A stretch of 64,000 nucleotides of DNA from Pararge aegeria (taxonomy: Eukaryota > Arthropoda > Insecta > Lepidoptera > Nymphalidae). The translations under genes were made by a program, and so were the position numbers. The stretch is taken from NCBI RefSeq assembly GCF_905163445.1, contig NC_053180.1:10716701-10780700 (forward strand). The letters run 5' to 3'. Each line of letters begins with the position of its first letter. Position 1 is the first letter of the stretch. The notes below the pieces were generated by a model. The model had not been told where the DNA came from, did not search any database, and saw nothing but the letters and a program-made list of their open reading frames with translations. Below are positions 25,301 through 34,996 of this stretch, in pieces.

Positions 25301-25379
25301 AGAATCTGACGAGCTAACGCCGCTTGGGATCACTGCACAGCCACCGGCAAAGCAACGCAACACCAAATGTCCGCCATAA
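19357..25379 (+). CDS. SLC18-type vesicular amine transporter-like MFS protein, eleven exons
   Basis: Exons: 19357-19621, 19869-19985, 20144-20305, 21109-21282, 21709-21807, 21892-21932, 22054-22221, 22477-22638, 23301-23454, 24560-24690 and 25263-25379 (1590 nt, 529 aa). All phases agree. The family exchanges luminal protons for amines across synaptic vesicle membranes. The match to VMAT/VAChT-type proteins is in order: TM1 FFLDNVLLTVL-VPIIPDW with Asp81; GAKAATQL with Lys145; GVLVGYPFGGAAY in the TM5 region; MAALEPCLPLWIM; LGAVFLP; TM10 with Asp415; YAIGPVLGG; and an acidic C-terminal tail EEESDEESDELTPL. The Asp that animal VMATs carry in TM11 appears replaced within an Ala/Ser stretch (QAASSAAYAIG). 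TMs 3-4 and 9-11 are unusually Ala/Gly-rich. The start is uncertain: Met60 (19531-19533) is an alternative and would give a shorter N-terminus. Donors after exons 3 and 8 are weak (GTTTGA, GTTTGT). I infer a divergent VMAT/portabella-like paralogue with unknown substrate. Confidence 0.8.
22975..23165 (+). repeat. Dispersed repeat (CAACCCATTACCGGCCCACTA) in an SLC18 intron
   Basis: ATCAACCCATTACCGGCCCA, GTCCCCTCTCAGAATGAGA, GATTGGTAGACTTCACA and GTTTCCTCACATAGTTTTCG occur in the order typical of an abundant lepidopteran LINE/SINE-like repeat. Related pieces are at 41045-41170, 42545-42620 (reversed), 43450-43510 (reversed), 59660-59710 (reversed) and 61630-61670. Confidence 0.75.
23480..23750 (+). 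repeat. tRNA-headed SINE-like repeat in an SLC18 intron
   Basis: The A-box-like GTTAGTCTAGTGGTTCGC and B-box-like GGTTCAATCCC lie about 40 bp apart. The body carries ACCGTGGAGAGCACGTAAAG, shared with 11.1 and 14.3 kb. It sits right behind the exon-9 donor, and the frames at 23512-23770 are repeat sequence. Confidence 0.65.
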
Positions 25380-26429
25380 TGGCAGCCCCCGACTCCTAGT
25401 TAAATCAACCATTCTTATATAATGTATGCAATAAGTTTGTCAGTAATCAAAGAGAATAAGGTGCATTTTACTCTGACTTTTTACAGATAGATATCGAAAA
25501 ATCATTGAGAGTTGATCTTATTCTAAGGATACAATCATACAACTCATGGTTAAGGTTAAGTCCTTACCGGAGAGTTCACATTACAAAGTACCTTGCTAGG
25601 GAAGTTATTATTGTGTAGAAGCTATCGTTATCTATATTCTAGAGGTCTTATTTATAACCGTGGCATAAAGACGAAATAGTTATACAGTATTTTTTCCTGA
25701 GGTTTTCGTTCTCTGATAACTTGTTCCGACGTTAGATATGCCAAGATCGTACCTATATGTATAAAGGAAATAAAACTGAAGTGTCTGTCTTTGATTTCAA
25801 ATTTATTTTCTGACTCTTGTAATAAAAACCTAGGTAAGTATTTAAAATGTGTATTTCAGTGTGACGCGGTGTACCTAAATGCGCAAAAGCACTGCGTGCG
25901 CTAAAATGTTTGTATAATACATATAGGAGGTATTTTCCATTTTATGGCCATTCCTTCTTTGTGCACGACACTGGTACGAGCCTTTGACTCTCAATATTTT
26001 TAAAAATATTCTGAATATCCAGAATAGTATAGCCAGCAGTATGACAGCTATATAAAATCAATACCCATCTTTTTCTATGAGACATCGCGGAATGAAAAAC
26101 GCACTTAGCGGCTCTAGGCACGCCCGAAGTTTAAGATTTAAGTGCCACACAAATCGGCAAAAAGAACAAAAACGGAGTGCTTCAAAGTCCTTTATCGGTA
26201 TCGATAAAGGGACAGTAGAGGTGCAGTAATGTGTAGCGTAATATCACCTGTATGAGGTTTATATCCTATTTAATAGTGGCCAGTAGCTAACATGTTTCAA
26301 AAATGCATGTTCGATGACAGTACACATCAAATTTACAACAAACAGGCTGAGGAATGTGAACAATATGCTTAATTCAAATTAACGAAATTTTTGTGTTTCA
26401 TACTCTTATGGTCTTTCTTCCAAATTATA

Positions 26430-29400
26430 ATGGCATGCAAAAAACCCCTGGGTAAGTTATTATTGTTAATCAGCACAAATAGAACAGCGGTACAGAAGTC
26501 TTTGCCTATTCGTGGGACAGTAGGTTACTTCAGCTTCCATCAGTTCCATCCAATAATCTGATCGAAGTATTTGCCAGATGTAATAGAAAACATAGAAGTT
26601 AATTGAATATACTTTCAAAAAAAACCGAAATATACTCTAATAATTCCGAATAGCGAAATTTTTTTTGGAGGTTATTTTTTTTTAGGTTTTTTACTCAGTA
26701 GTTGATTATATATAAGTATAGTAGGTATACATGCGAAATTATGTATGGTTATATGTTCTTGAACTGTGTTTTACGCCATTAGTTGGGTGGAACAGATCGC
26801 TATGTAGCAATAAGGCCGTCAAATTGTATACTCTGTGTTAAATTTCTATTTACAGTTTTTCTGTATGTTTATGTGGTGTACAATAAAAGTGTATTCATTC
26901 ATTCGGTAACGTTTTAATGGCTGAATGGATATGAATGAACTTTAGTAGTTACATCGATATACCATATCCTGAATAAAGCAAGCGGATCAAAATGTTATGC
27001 TATCGACATCGCAGTTTGTTATTTGAGATTGTAGCTTTGTTACGAAAATAGCGGGATGAAATGACATAGGTTTAGGACAAACCGTCAACGATTAAAGTTT
27101 TATATACATTCAAGATGCCGTTTTACACAGGGTTCTAGGTACATGTGTTTAGAAAGTTCGACCTTTTCTTCGAGCGGTACTAGTTGTTAATTAATTAATT
27201 AACTAATTCTTACTCATATTTTTTTTTTATGAATGTATTTACTATGAATTGCTGGTTTGTCTTATGAATAAATAAATAAATTACCTTATCGTGTAATTAA
27301 GCAGTACGTTACATGTTATTGAATTTGTTTCTCCTAAGTAATAATAACTTACAATTCAGGACCTACTTAATTGTTTGAAATCAGGGCCCGGCCCGGGAGC
27401 CTATAGACTCCCAACAACTGTCGGCTTTAACCTACACGACCCGTCGCGTTACCGCAACCCAATGTTTTCATTCGGTACACACGCCGGCTTTCGGTTAAAG
27501 CGGTTGAGCCCCGGACCAGCGTACCGGATAGATAGAATCACGCGCGAAGGTTTGATGACTTCACCAGCATGGAGTTTTGGTGCACGGTATGTAGCTATTT
27601 ATGGTATATCCCAAAAATATCAGTCTAAAGAAACAAAGGTGGATGTGCCAATCTCAAACAAATTTTTCACTTCACAATGTTATTATGTTAAATATTTTCG
27701 ATATTTACCTACGACTAGTGTTTCATTTTTTTTATTATTGGTTTTTTAATTTAAAATTACAAATGAATAGAAAAATCATTAAATCTATTTCGGTTTATTT
27801 GTTATTTCACATAGAATTCACATAGACGGCCGATTGGCGCAGTGGGCAGCGAGCTTGCTTTGGGAGGCCAAGGCCGTGGGTTCGATTCCCACAACTGGAC
27901 AATATTTGTGTGATGAACATGAATGTTTTTCAGTGTCTGGGTGTATATCTATATATTATAAGTATTTATGTATTTTATTCATAAAAATTATTCATCAGTT
28001 ATCTTAGAACCCATAACACAAGCTACGATTACTACGGGACTAGATGGCGATGTGTGTATTGTCGTAGTATATTTATTTATTTATTTAATTCCAAAAACTA
28101 GAATGTACCCATTCTTTACTAATAACAGTAAGTACCTGGAACTAGCTAAATACTAAAAGTGCTTTAAAGTTATTTTTATTTTAGTTCCTTACAGCACCGG
28201 AGGAAAATGGCGTCATTTAATGTGAGACAAAAAAAATGCCTGCAGCCGTCCAGTGGTTTATTAGAGGTCAATGTTACTGCCAGATTTAAACGGGTTTTAA
28301 CAAATTAAACGGTTATTATATGATAATAGATTCCCAACTCGAGGCATACTTCGCACGCCTGGTCCTGGAGCCCACGCGCCAGAACGCTGTCCACAAACTC
28401 GCGAGCCCCGTGCACCACAATATTCAATGGGCGCCCGCCTTGGATTCGGGTTGAAGAGACCAGGTCCCGCGCCCAACGCCTATGCACTTAGACTTGGCCC
28501 TGGAACACCCGCCTATACCATGGGAGCACGAGTGGGCTTCAATCTCAAAGCTAAGTCGCCTGGACCGGCGGTCTACTTCCAAAGGGACGCTGATGTATAC
28601 AAAACCAAGTTAGTTTCCACTTTTTCATTAATGTATCTTCTATGTGCATTTAACTACTTTAAAAAATATTTTCTGTACGTTAACTTCACTACTTCACTAA
28701 GTAGCTGAATGATGAATGAAAAGCGGCATACATGTCAAAATATCCATACAATTATGTATATTTTTTTAACTATATCTAGGTTGCTAAATAATAAATTTAT
28801 AGATCACGGAACGTAGGAAATGGATACATGTAGCGTTTTAATAAAGAACGTTTTGTTATACTTGGCCCTACTTTGTTTCTAATATACATAAACGATCTGT
28901 GTGAATTGGAGAAAAGTGGAGCCCGTATTTTTTCATACGCCGATGACACAGCAGTCGTATTCACTGGCAATGACTGGGAATCTGTACGACGGGATTCGGA
29001 ATTAGGAATGTCGCGTATTACTCTTTGGTTGAATAATAATTTGCTAACAATTAATACTCAGAAAACAAATTATATGTGCTATTCTTTAACCAAAAGGACA
29101 GAACCTAATATTAGCTTCTCTGTCAAAATTCATAAATACAGTTGTAGCGGTGATTGCGATTGCAGTTGTTCGGTTATCCAAAAAGTGGAAAAAGCTAAAT
29201 ATTTGGGTATAGTTTTAGATCAGCGACTCTCATGGCATAATCATATTGATTTAGTAAGTACGCGTATTAGAAAACTTATTTGGATTTTTAAGAAATTAAG
29301 GCATGTTGCATCAACTAACATACTTAAGACAATTTACCTTGCTTTAGCTCAATCTATTATAACCTATTGCATCCCCGTTTGGGGTGGTGCTACTAAAGTA

Positions 29401-31826
29401 AAGTTTTTAAATGTAGAAAGGGCCCAGCGTGCCTTACTTAAAACCATGTATTTTAAGCGTTATCATTTCTCCACTGATAATCTTTATAAGCTTTGTGACC
29501 TATTAACTGTCAGAAAATTGTATATCTTAAACTCTATTTTGAAAATGCATAAAACAACAAAGTTTGATACTAGTCGACTAAGTGGGAATAGAAGAATATG
29601 CAATGTTTTACTCAGTCATAGAACAAGGACTGCTTTTGCTCGTCGACAATACATCACGCAAGCCACCACTCTTTACAATAAAATAAACAAAGAATTAGCT
29701 ATATACCAAAAAACGTTTTTTGAATGTAACAAAACATTGACAGCCTGGCTGAAGACACTAACCTATGAGAAACTGAGGTGCTTCTTCAGTTTATTTCTAT
29801 TTAAAATGTAATGGATATAGACGCACTTAATAACATGTACACACACTCACACACAAACACACACTCACACGCGCACACACACACAAACATAAACACACCA
29901 TACACACCAAGACACACTACTCAATCGTTTTATTTTAATTTTATCTTGTTTTTGCTATGGAAGAGTAAGGCCTCCTGACACAGGTATTTTGATGCTTACT
30001 AGGAGGTCTTTACAACATGTATCATTTACAATGTAAGAAACGAAATAAACGATTTTTTTTTTTTTTTTTTTTTATTTACCTATACTTCAACTGAGCGCAC
30101 CATTCAAATGTCAGAGCGTGACCAAACACTGACTAACCAATTCCGAAGTTATTCCTCGTTTATTTGTAAGGGTCTATAAGCTTGCTAAATTTTACTTTTC
30201 AATGTTATCTTTCTCCAGATCACCACACTACAGTCTAGGGGCACGAGCTGAAGGCGCGGGTAAGCCGACTAAGACGCCGGGCCCCGCTACTTATCCACCG
30301 AATCTATACAACATTAAAAAGGTCTAGCTACCTGCTCACTCTCAATGAATAGGCTTGATGACATTAACAAAGAATCGCTAAAATGTTGTATAACGAAAAA
30401 TCTTATTTTCTGCAAAAATAGGATAAGTTTTGTATAAAGTAGATACTTCAGAAAAACATAGGGTGGAATACAACATGGGGCAAATTAGTCATTATGCCTA
30501 TTCTCTCCATTTTTTTATTCCGCTAGGTACAAGTTAGCCCTTGACTGCAATCTCTGCTGCAGGGCTAGCACAGGCAAGAGACAATAATTATATCCCCCGA
30601 TTATGTCCCCTGACGGGATATAATTAAAGTGTCCACCTGCTAAAGCACGGGTACGTGGAATAGGAGAAGTTTACCCCCGTTTATTATTACATTAATATTA
30701 TTTCCACTTGTGCGCCAATGCTCTCAATGTTGATAAAGCTGTGGGAGAAGATAAATCTTTAACCTTGCCACGGGGAGATAATTTTCTTTTAGCCATGCTA
30801 GTCATGCTGCATGGCTTGTATAAGCGTGAGACAAAAATTATATTGCCTGACAAGGGATAAAATTTTACTACAGGAAATAGAAAAAAATTTCCCTTGTTTA
30901 TTATTACACTTTATATTATTTCCACACGTCCGCCAATGCTCGGAATGTTTATAAAACTGTGAGAGAAGATTTTCTCTTTTCCCCGGGGAGAAAAATATGT
31001 CATAGCTGTGCTGGTGTTAATTAATAATGCAGTCTACGACGGTAGCGGACTAACCTGTTAGGGGTATGGCAGTTATATTAAAACGATAACTCCACTCTAT
31101 CGTCCGGAATAACTAAATCGTTTGGTGGCAAGTTTTTGTCCCTAACAAGAGTTAATTCAAATTCAATTCCCAAATGGACTTTATTCTACAGCGCTCACCA
31201 CCACAGGAAGGAAGGTCGAAAAATTTAATTTAATTTTAAACTAGCCCCGGCTCGGGAATCGAAATCAGGACAGGAGGGTAATGCACTTCCCTTCTGGAGG
31301 ATGCTCAGTTCCAATGGAGCAGAAGGATATGTAGGACTTGCAGGCTGATAAAGCATCAGCCAGAATACCCACTAAAAAGTTCGCGCGGCGTTTTAGTTGT
31401 TTTTGACACAATGAGGGTTCTATGTGTTCTTAATTCTGTATCTGCGTCTACTGCCACCAGTTAAGTCGTCTAGTTCTCCTTCTGCGGAGGGGAAGAGTAT
31501 TAGCCGTCTGCTCTGTCTCCCTCTCTGAGGCCTCCATCAAAACCATTGCCCTGCTCGCTACCAAGCATCAGATTGAATCTATAGGCCTAACCTAACATTA
31601 GAACAATAGATGATAAGATGCAGTAGATAATAAATTAACTTGACCATTCTAATTGTAGGTTAGTATAATATGGTTTGGATAGGGTTGTACTTAGATAATG
31701 ATGATATAATAGTTTTTTTCATGTATATTCTATTTACAGAACCCGTATTCATACTCGTTCGGCACAAAACACGGCGACTACGCGCCACCCTTGATCGTCA
31801 AAGAAGACACAATGGACTGTCTCTGA
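26430..31826 (+). CDS. SHIPPO-repeat protein (ODF3/CIMAP family), five exons
   Basis: Exons 26430-26451, 27385-27586, 28330-28608, 30219-30321 and 31740-31826 total 693 nt (230 aa), with consistent junction phases 1, 2, 2 and 0. The first coding exon is only 22 nt (ATGGCATGCAAAAAACCCCTGG, written MACKKPL plus one base, before GTAAGT), and its phase fits the GPGPGAY at the start of exon 2. The protein is a series of SHIPPO/STPGR-like repeats: GPGPGAY, SPGPAY, TPGPGAH, RPGPAPNAY, GPGTPAY, SPGPAVY and TPGPATY, alternating with Phe-Gly-x-Arg-like motifs (FSFGTHAGF, WSFGAR, MGARLGF, MGARVGF, YSLGAR, YSFGTK). Family members are microtubule-associated proteins of sperm tails and motile cilia, often lying in or along axonemal doublets. 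The introns carry a SINE (27825-28090) and a truncated LINE (28849-30075). A poly(A) signal AATAAA at about 32073 follows the stop. Confidence 0.88.
26765..26910 (+). mobile_element. LINE 3' end in SHIPPO intron 1
   Basis: CAGATCGCTATGTAGCAATAAGGCCG, a T-rich middle, GTACAATAAAAGTG and a (ATTC)n tail. It has the same layout as 10.69-10.85 kb: a 5'-truncated LINE reduced to its 3' UTR. Confidence 0.65.
27825..28090 (+). repeat. tRNA-derived SINE in SHIPPO intron 2
   Basis: The head GGCCGATTGGCGCAGTGGGC contains an A box (TGGCGCAGTGGGC), and GGTTCGATTCCC is the B box 45-50 bp on, as in a tRNA. The body follows with GTGTGATGAACATGAATG, GTGTCTGGGTGTATATC and ATGGCGATGTGTGTATTG, ending in a (TTTA)n tail. 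It closely matches 45608-45862, and reversed copies are at 57.9 and 38.6 kb. Confidence 0.9.
28849..30075 (+). mobile_element. 5'-truncated non-LTR retrotransposon (LINE)
   Basis: The unit starts in the middle of the reverse transcriptase domain, runs through the 3' UTR with a CA-rich microsatellite (29836-29920), and ends in AAATAAACGATTT with a long T run (30053-30073). It lies wholly in intron 3 of the SHIPPO gene in the same orientation. I could not find a clear target-site duplication. Confidence 0.8.
28873..29811 (+). pseudogene. LINE reverse transcriptase, C-terminal half, 5'-truncated
   Basis: The fragment opens with FLIYINDLC (preceded in frame by LGPTL, not ATG), then ARIFSYADDTAVVF, where the YADD is the reverse transcriptase catalytic box. 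Next come the LNNNLLTINTQKT, KYLGIVLDQRLSW and ITYCIPVWGG blocks of jockey/CR1-like LINEs. There are 312 open codons with no frameshift, so it is fairly young. It has no endonuclease or N-terminal RT part and cannot be active by itself. Confidence 0.85.
30490..31020. repeat. Repeat with two tandem-like units containing TTATATCCC...GGGATATAA
   Basis: Two related units lie in a row. Each has GCATGGCTTG- or GCTAGCACAGG-like lead-in, GAGACAA-AATTATAT, CCTGACAAGGGATA, TTTATTATTACA-TTATATTATTTCCAC, CGCCAATGCTC and GGGGAGA-A sequences (about 30560-30790 and 30830-31000). A third unit is at 43510-43690. The core ATTATATCCC/GGGATATAAT can form a hairpin. It lies in intron 4 of the SHIPPO gene. Confidence 0.7.
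31025..31145 (+). repeat. SINE body fragment
   Basis: AATGCAGTCTACGACGGTAGCGG, ACTAACCTGTTAGGGGTATGGCAG and AAATCGTTTGGTGGCAAG follow the order of the body at 60025-60150 (same strand) and, reversed, 49800-49945. Confidence 0.65.
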
Positions 31827-32526
31827 AAAGCCGAATAGTATCACAGACGATTAATAATGACTGGACAAAATTTCCCCAATACTAAATCTGATTGTTTGTT
31901 TTGCACAAAAAATCAAAATGACTTTACTCATGAAATATCTTACTACAAAAGAATAATATTGTGAATTTTTATAAAAATGTATTGCAATTAATATTTGATG
32001 TTGTTTCGGTTTTTTGATATATTTTATGTGAAATTTGTAACATGCTTTGTTCTTTTAGAAGTCGCAAGTGTAAATAAAATGTAGGTAACCTTGTAACAAA
32101 TGTTTTTATTGCTAAAATTTAATAAGTTATGTACTTTTAATCTACTACCTAACATTATAATATCATATTTCTATAATAGCTTTTTATAAAACCTAAGAAT
32201 ATTGTTTGAAATAGTATAATATAAAGTTTTTCTAAATTCAGCTTTGCTTGACCAAGTTAATATGTATGTTTATTTTAGTACATTTCTAGGCAACCGGTGA
32301 CAAGGTGACCAGTAATTAGAATTCCCGCATAGGGAATCCTGGTTTTATCCTGATTTTATCTCTGCCCAATAATTCAATACAACTTTGTACCTGTATATAT
32401 CTTTTACTTTTATGTAAAATTTTCATACTTGAAAATTATTCAACGAGAAGTTACTGACTGCAATTAGCTGTGTGTTTATATTCAACATATTATGTAAGTC
32501 TAGAATAAGAAGTTTAGCAGAACTTT

Positions 32527-34011
32527 CTAGAACTTGCGCATAGATCTTAGTTTGTTGTTCCTACGCATGCCAGCAGCTCTCACACGGATCCAGTACTGCT
32601 TTGTGTTAGGGTCTAGGTCTTCAATGCGTGGAGGCTTTCCTGTGTTCAGGGTCCAGAGCCAATCAGGATACTCACTGTCATCTTTTATCTGAAGAAAAAA
32701 TGGAATTACATATTGTTAAAAATTGATATTATCACTTTCACAAATGAATTACTTAACACATGAATTTGAATGCAACAAGACACTATTTCTGTGCCATGTG
32801 GTGATGGCAGATCGGAATATAGTTGTCGCCACCTCTCCTTCTCCTCTAATTTGAAATTGAATATTGAATTTGAACTGAGAATTGGAACAATAAATTTGAT
32901 GCCTATACAATTATGGGCAAACACTCTAGTTAAGAGATGCCTGTAGTCCAACAGTAGATTATTGAAAAATTATTGAAATATTCCTTTATGTAACATATTT
33001 CTTGAACCTACACTCTCAGAACCATTCCTTCATATAGTAAGAAACTCTTGGTTACTCTTTCTTTGCTAGAAGGTATATATAGGCTCATAACTTGAAGTTG
33101 TTATAAGGATAAACAAGAGCATCAGTTTTCAATCTACATACATAAACCATTTACATCATAAATCTTCTGTAATTACCTTAATATCTTCACCAGTTGTGTA
33201 AATATTTGAACCACATACATAGTTCACCAGTTTTTCAGGATCTGTTTCAACTGGTAGCTGCTTCTTCTCCATGGATCCCAACTTGCTGAGCTTTTTCTTG
33301 CCTTTGCCCAGGCCTAACACTCCTGAAATTTTTTTTATAATGTTATAATGAAGTATTTTATGAGTTGGATTGGTGACATAAAACTGTCTATCATGATCAT
33401 TAGAACTTTTAGTTATCAAACATACACATGCTATTCAGCACCTGAGGTATGTTTGCGTACTTTTCTAGCATGCTGTCTATAGTTAAGGATTGCATTATGA
33501 TGATATTCAGATCTCACTCAATAAAGAGACCAAACATTAGCATATTCATCACAATAGGTATCAGCTTTATAATTTCCTAGGAAGGCTTTTGTTTCATTAT
33601 AATAGATAACTTAAATTAATATTTATTAAACATAAATTATTATTTTTTACTAATCCTTAATCTGTGCATTGAACAGCTTGCAGCAGAAGGTATCAGAGCA
33701 TGTGGAAAATCACTGATGAGATGGATGGACCAAATAAAGGCTACTGTCAGGCAGGAGTCGATCCAGATTGCCAAGTTGTCCACAACATTCAAATAACTAC
33801 AAACTAGGGAGAAGAAAGGCAGAATTACTAAGATATGGAAAACCCATGCCTCACCTCCAGCAGCGGTTGTGGTTTTTTTCACTGCACAGTTCGGTAAATG
33901 TGTATGAAGGTTTGCATTTCTTAACGAATTATGACAGATTAACATTTTAGAACTAAATATTCGCGGCCCTACTTTGTTGTAATTTAGTAAAATATTCAAT
34001 ATTTTCGACAT
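32527..34011 (-). CDS. mRpL54: Mitochondrial large ribosomal subunit protein mL54, three exons
   Basis: Minus-strand exons are 33855-34011, 33177-33322 and 32527-32688 (465 nt, 154 aa), with junctions in phase 1 (GGAG|GTGAGG to TTTCAG|GAGTG) and phase 0 (AAG|GTAATT to TTCAG|ATAAAA). The product is a nuclear-encoded structural protein of the mitochondrial ribosome. The N-terminal 50 residues are basic and hydroxyl-rich with almost no acids, as expected for a mitochondrial presequence. The conserved block follows: LPVETDPEKLVNYVCGSNIY, GEDIK, DDSEYPDWLWTLNTG and DLDPNTKQYW, with a basic end RRNNKLRSMRKF. Human MRPL54 is somewhat shorter, the difference being in the N-terminus. The gene is convergent with the SHIPPO gene, with 700 bp between stop codons. 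A transposon begins about 210 bp upstream of its ATG. Confidence 0.95.
33650..33850 (+). mobile_element. Possible LINE ORF2 remnant in mRpL54 intron 1
   Basis: Read on the plus strand, the segment around 33700-33790 encodes RACGKSLMRWMDQIKATV and then IAKLSTTFK, which resembles the 'R-WxDQIK' tail of lepidopteran LINE polyproteins. It is short and frameshifted. It reaches the exon-1 donor region, but the exon itself belongs to mRpL54. Confidence 0.4.
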
Positions 34012-34834
34012 TATTATAACCTATAAAACGAAAAAACATTCAAATTTTAGCGACCAGAATAATTCTGGTTTATACTATAATTATTATAGTCAGGCTTTCA
34101 TTAATTTCTTGGTCAGATTTCTTGATTTTAATTTGTCACACACGAACATAAAGTTCAGTACGCTTACTTTATGTAAGTACCTAAAGAATATACAAAATAT
34201 TTCTAGTACCTAATGTAAAATTACTATAGTCGTAAAAATGTAATAGGCCCGTTTTGACATTTGTGCAAGACCATAGAATGTAACTTGGAACGAAACTGAA
34301 AGAAACAAAAAAATAAAAATCAATTACATACAGTGTTTTAAAAAATACGTAAATTTTTTTGGGAAGTTAAATAATACGAAAGAATATATCGCGAGTATTC
34401 TTTTTGCGCTTACTTCATAGTAGCATGCAATTTAAAATTGTTGCGAAACGTTCCGAAAACAGTTACGTTCTCAGTCTTTTTTTTTTGTATACTAGAGCTG
34501 TAACCATTTTTTTTACTGAATATCGAAATGATATATTGTGTAGTTATTTTACTGCAACGAATGAGCTTGGTTCTCAAAATGGGTTCTAAATAATGAGTCT
34601 GAGTTGATGTATCTGACCAAGCGGCACATGACTGAAGCGTCCCCGCGCGCACTGCGCAGTTTTTCGTTCCTCATCTTGTAAAGTTGACTGTGCGCTCGTT
34701 TAAGTAAACAATATTGATATATATTGTTTACTTTTACGTTGACTATGGCTCTTCTATTTTGGACATTAATTTAAACATAGTGATTTGACTCAATTTTTGT
34801 GTTTGTTTTTATATAGTACTAACTCTGTTTCAAC

Positions 34835-34951
34835 ATGTTGAAAAGTGGACGTATAATCAACAGCCAGTTACGCGTATTGGTTGTGAAGTTAAAGGAATAC
34901 TTTGAACGAACGAACACTTTACAATACATAATAATATCAATCCAGTACTGA
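34835..34951 (+). pseudogene. Transposase N-terminal remnant in the TIR element
   Basis: This is an ATG frame of 38 codons ending in TGA, encoding MLKSGRIINSQLRVLVVK and then LKEYFERTNTLQYI. The pattern of a basic start, a SQ-R-(hydrophobic) stretch and YFER resembles the first helix-turn-helix of transposase-like proteins common in Lepidoptera. The same 38 codons, with a few substitutions, occur at 57117-57233. No DDE catalytic region follows in either copy. I infer a deleted transposon that kept its first coding segment. Confidence 0.45.
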
Positions 34952-34996
34952 TACAAACTTGAATTGATTTATCGTGAGTATCGAGTACAGAGTCTT

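Noticed and set aside
27850..27900. tRNA gene candidates at SINE heads (also 45.6, 49.7, 58.1 and 23.5 kb)
   Set aside because: They have A and B boxes but cannot fold as intact tRNAs and are joined to SINE bodies.
29836..29920. CA-rich tract as a CRISPR-like or satellite array
   Set aside because: It is a simple CA microsatellite in a LINE 3' UTR.
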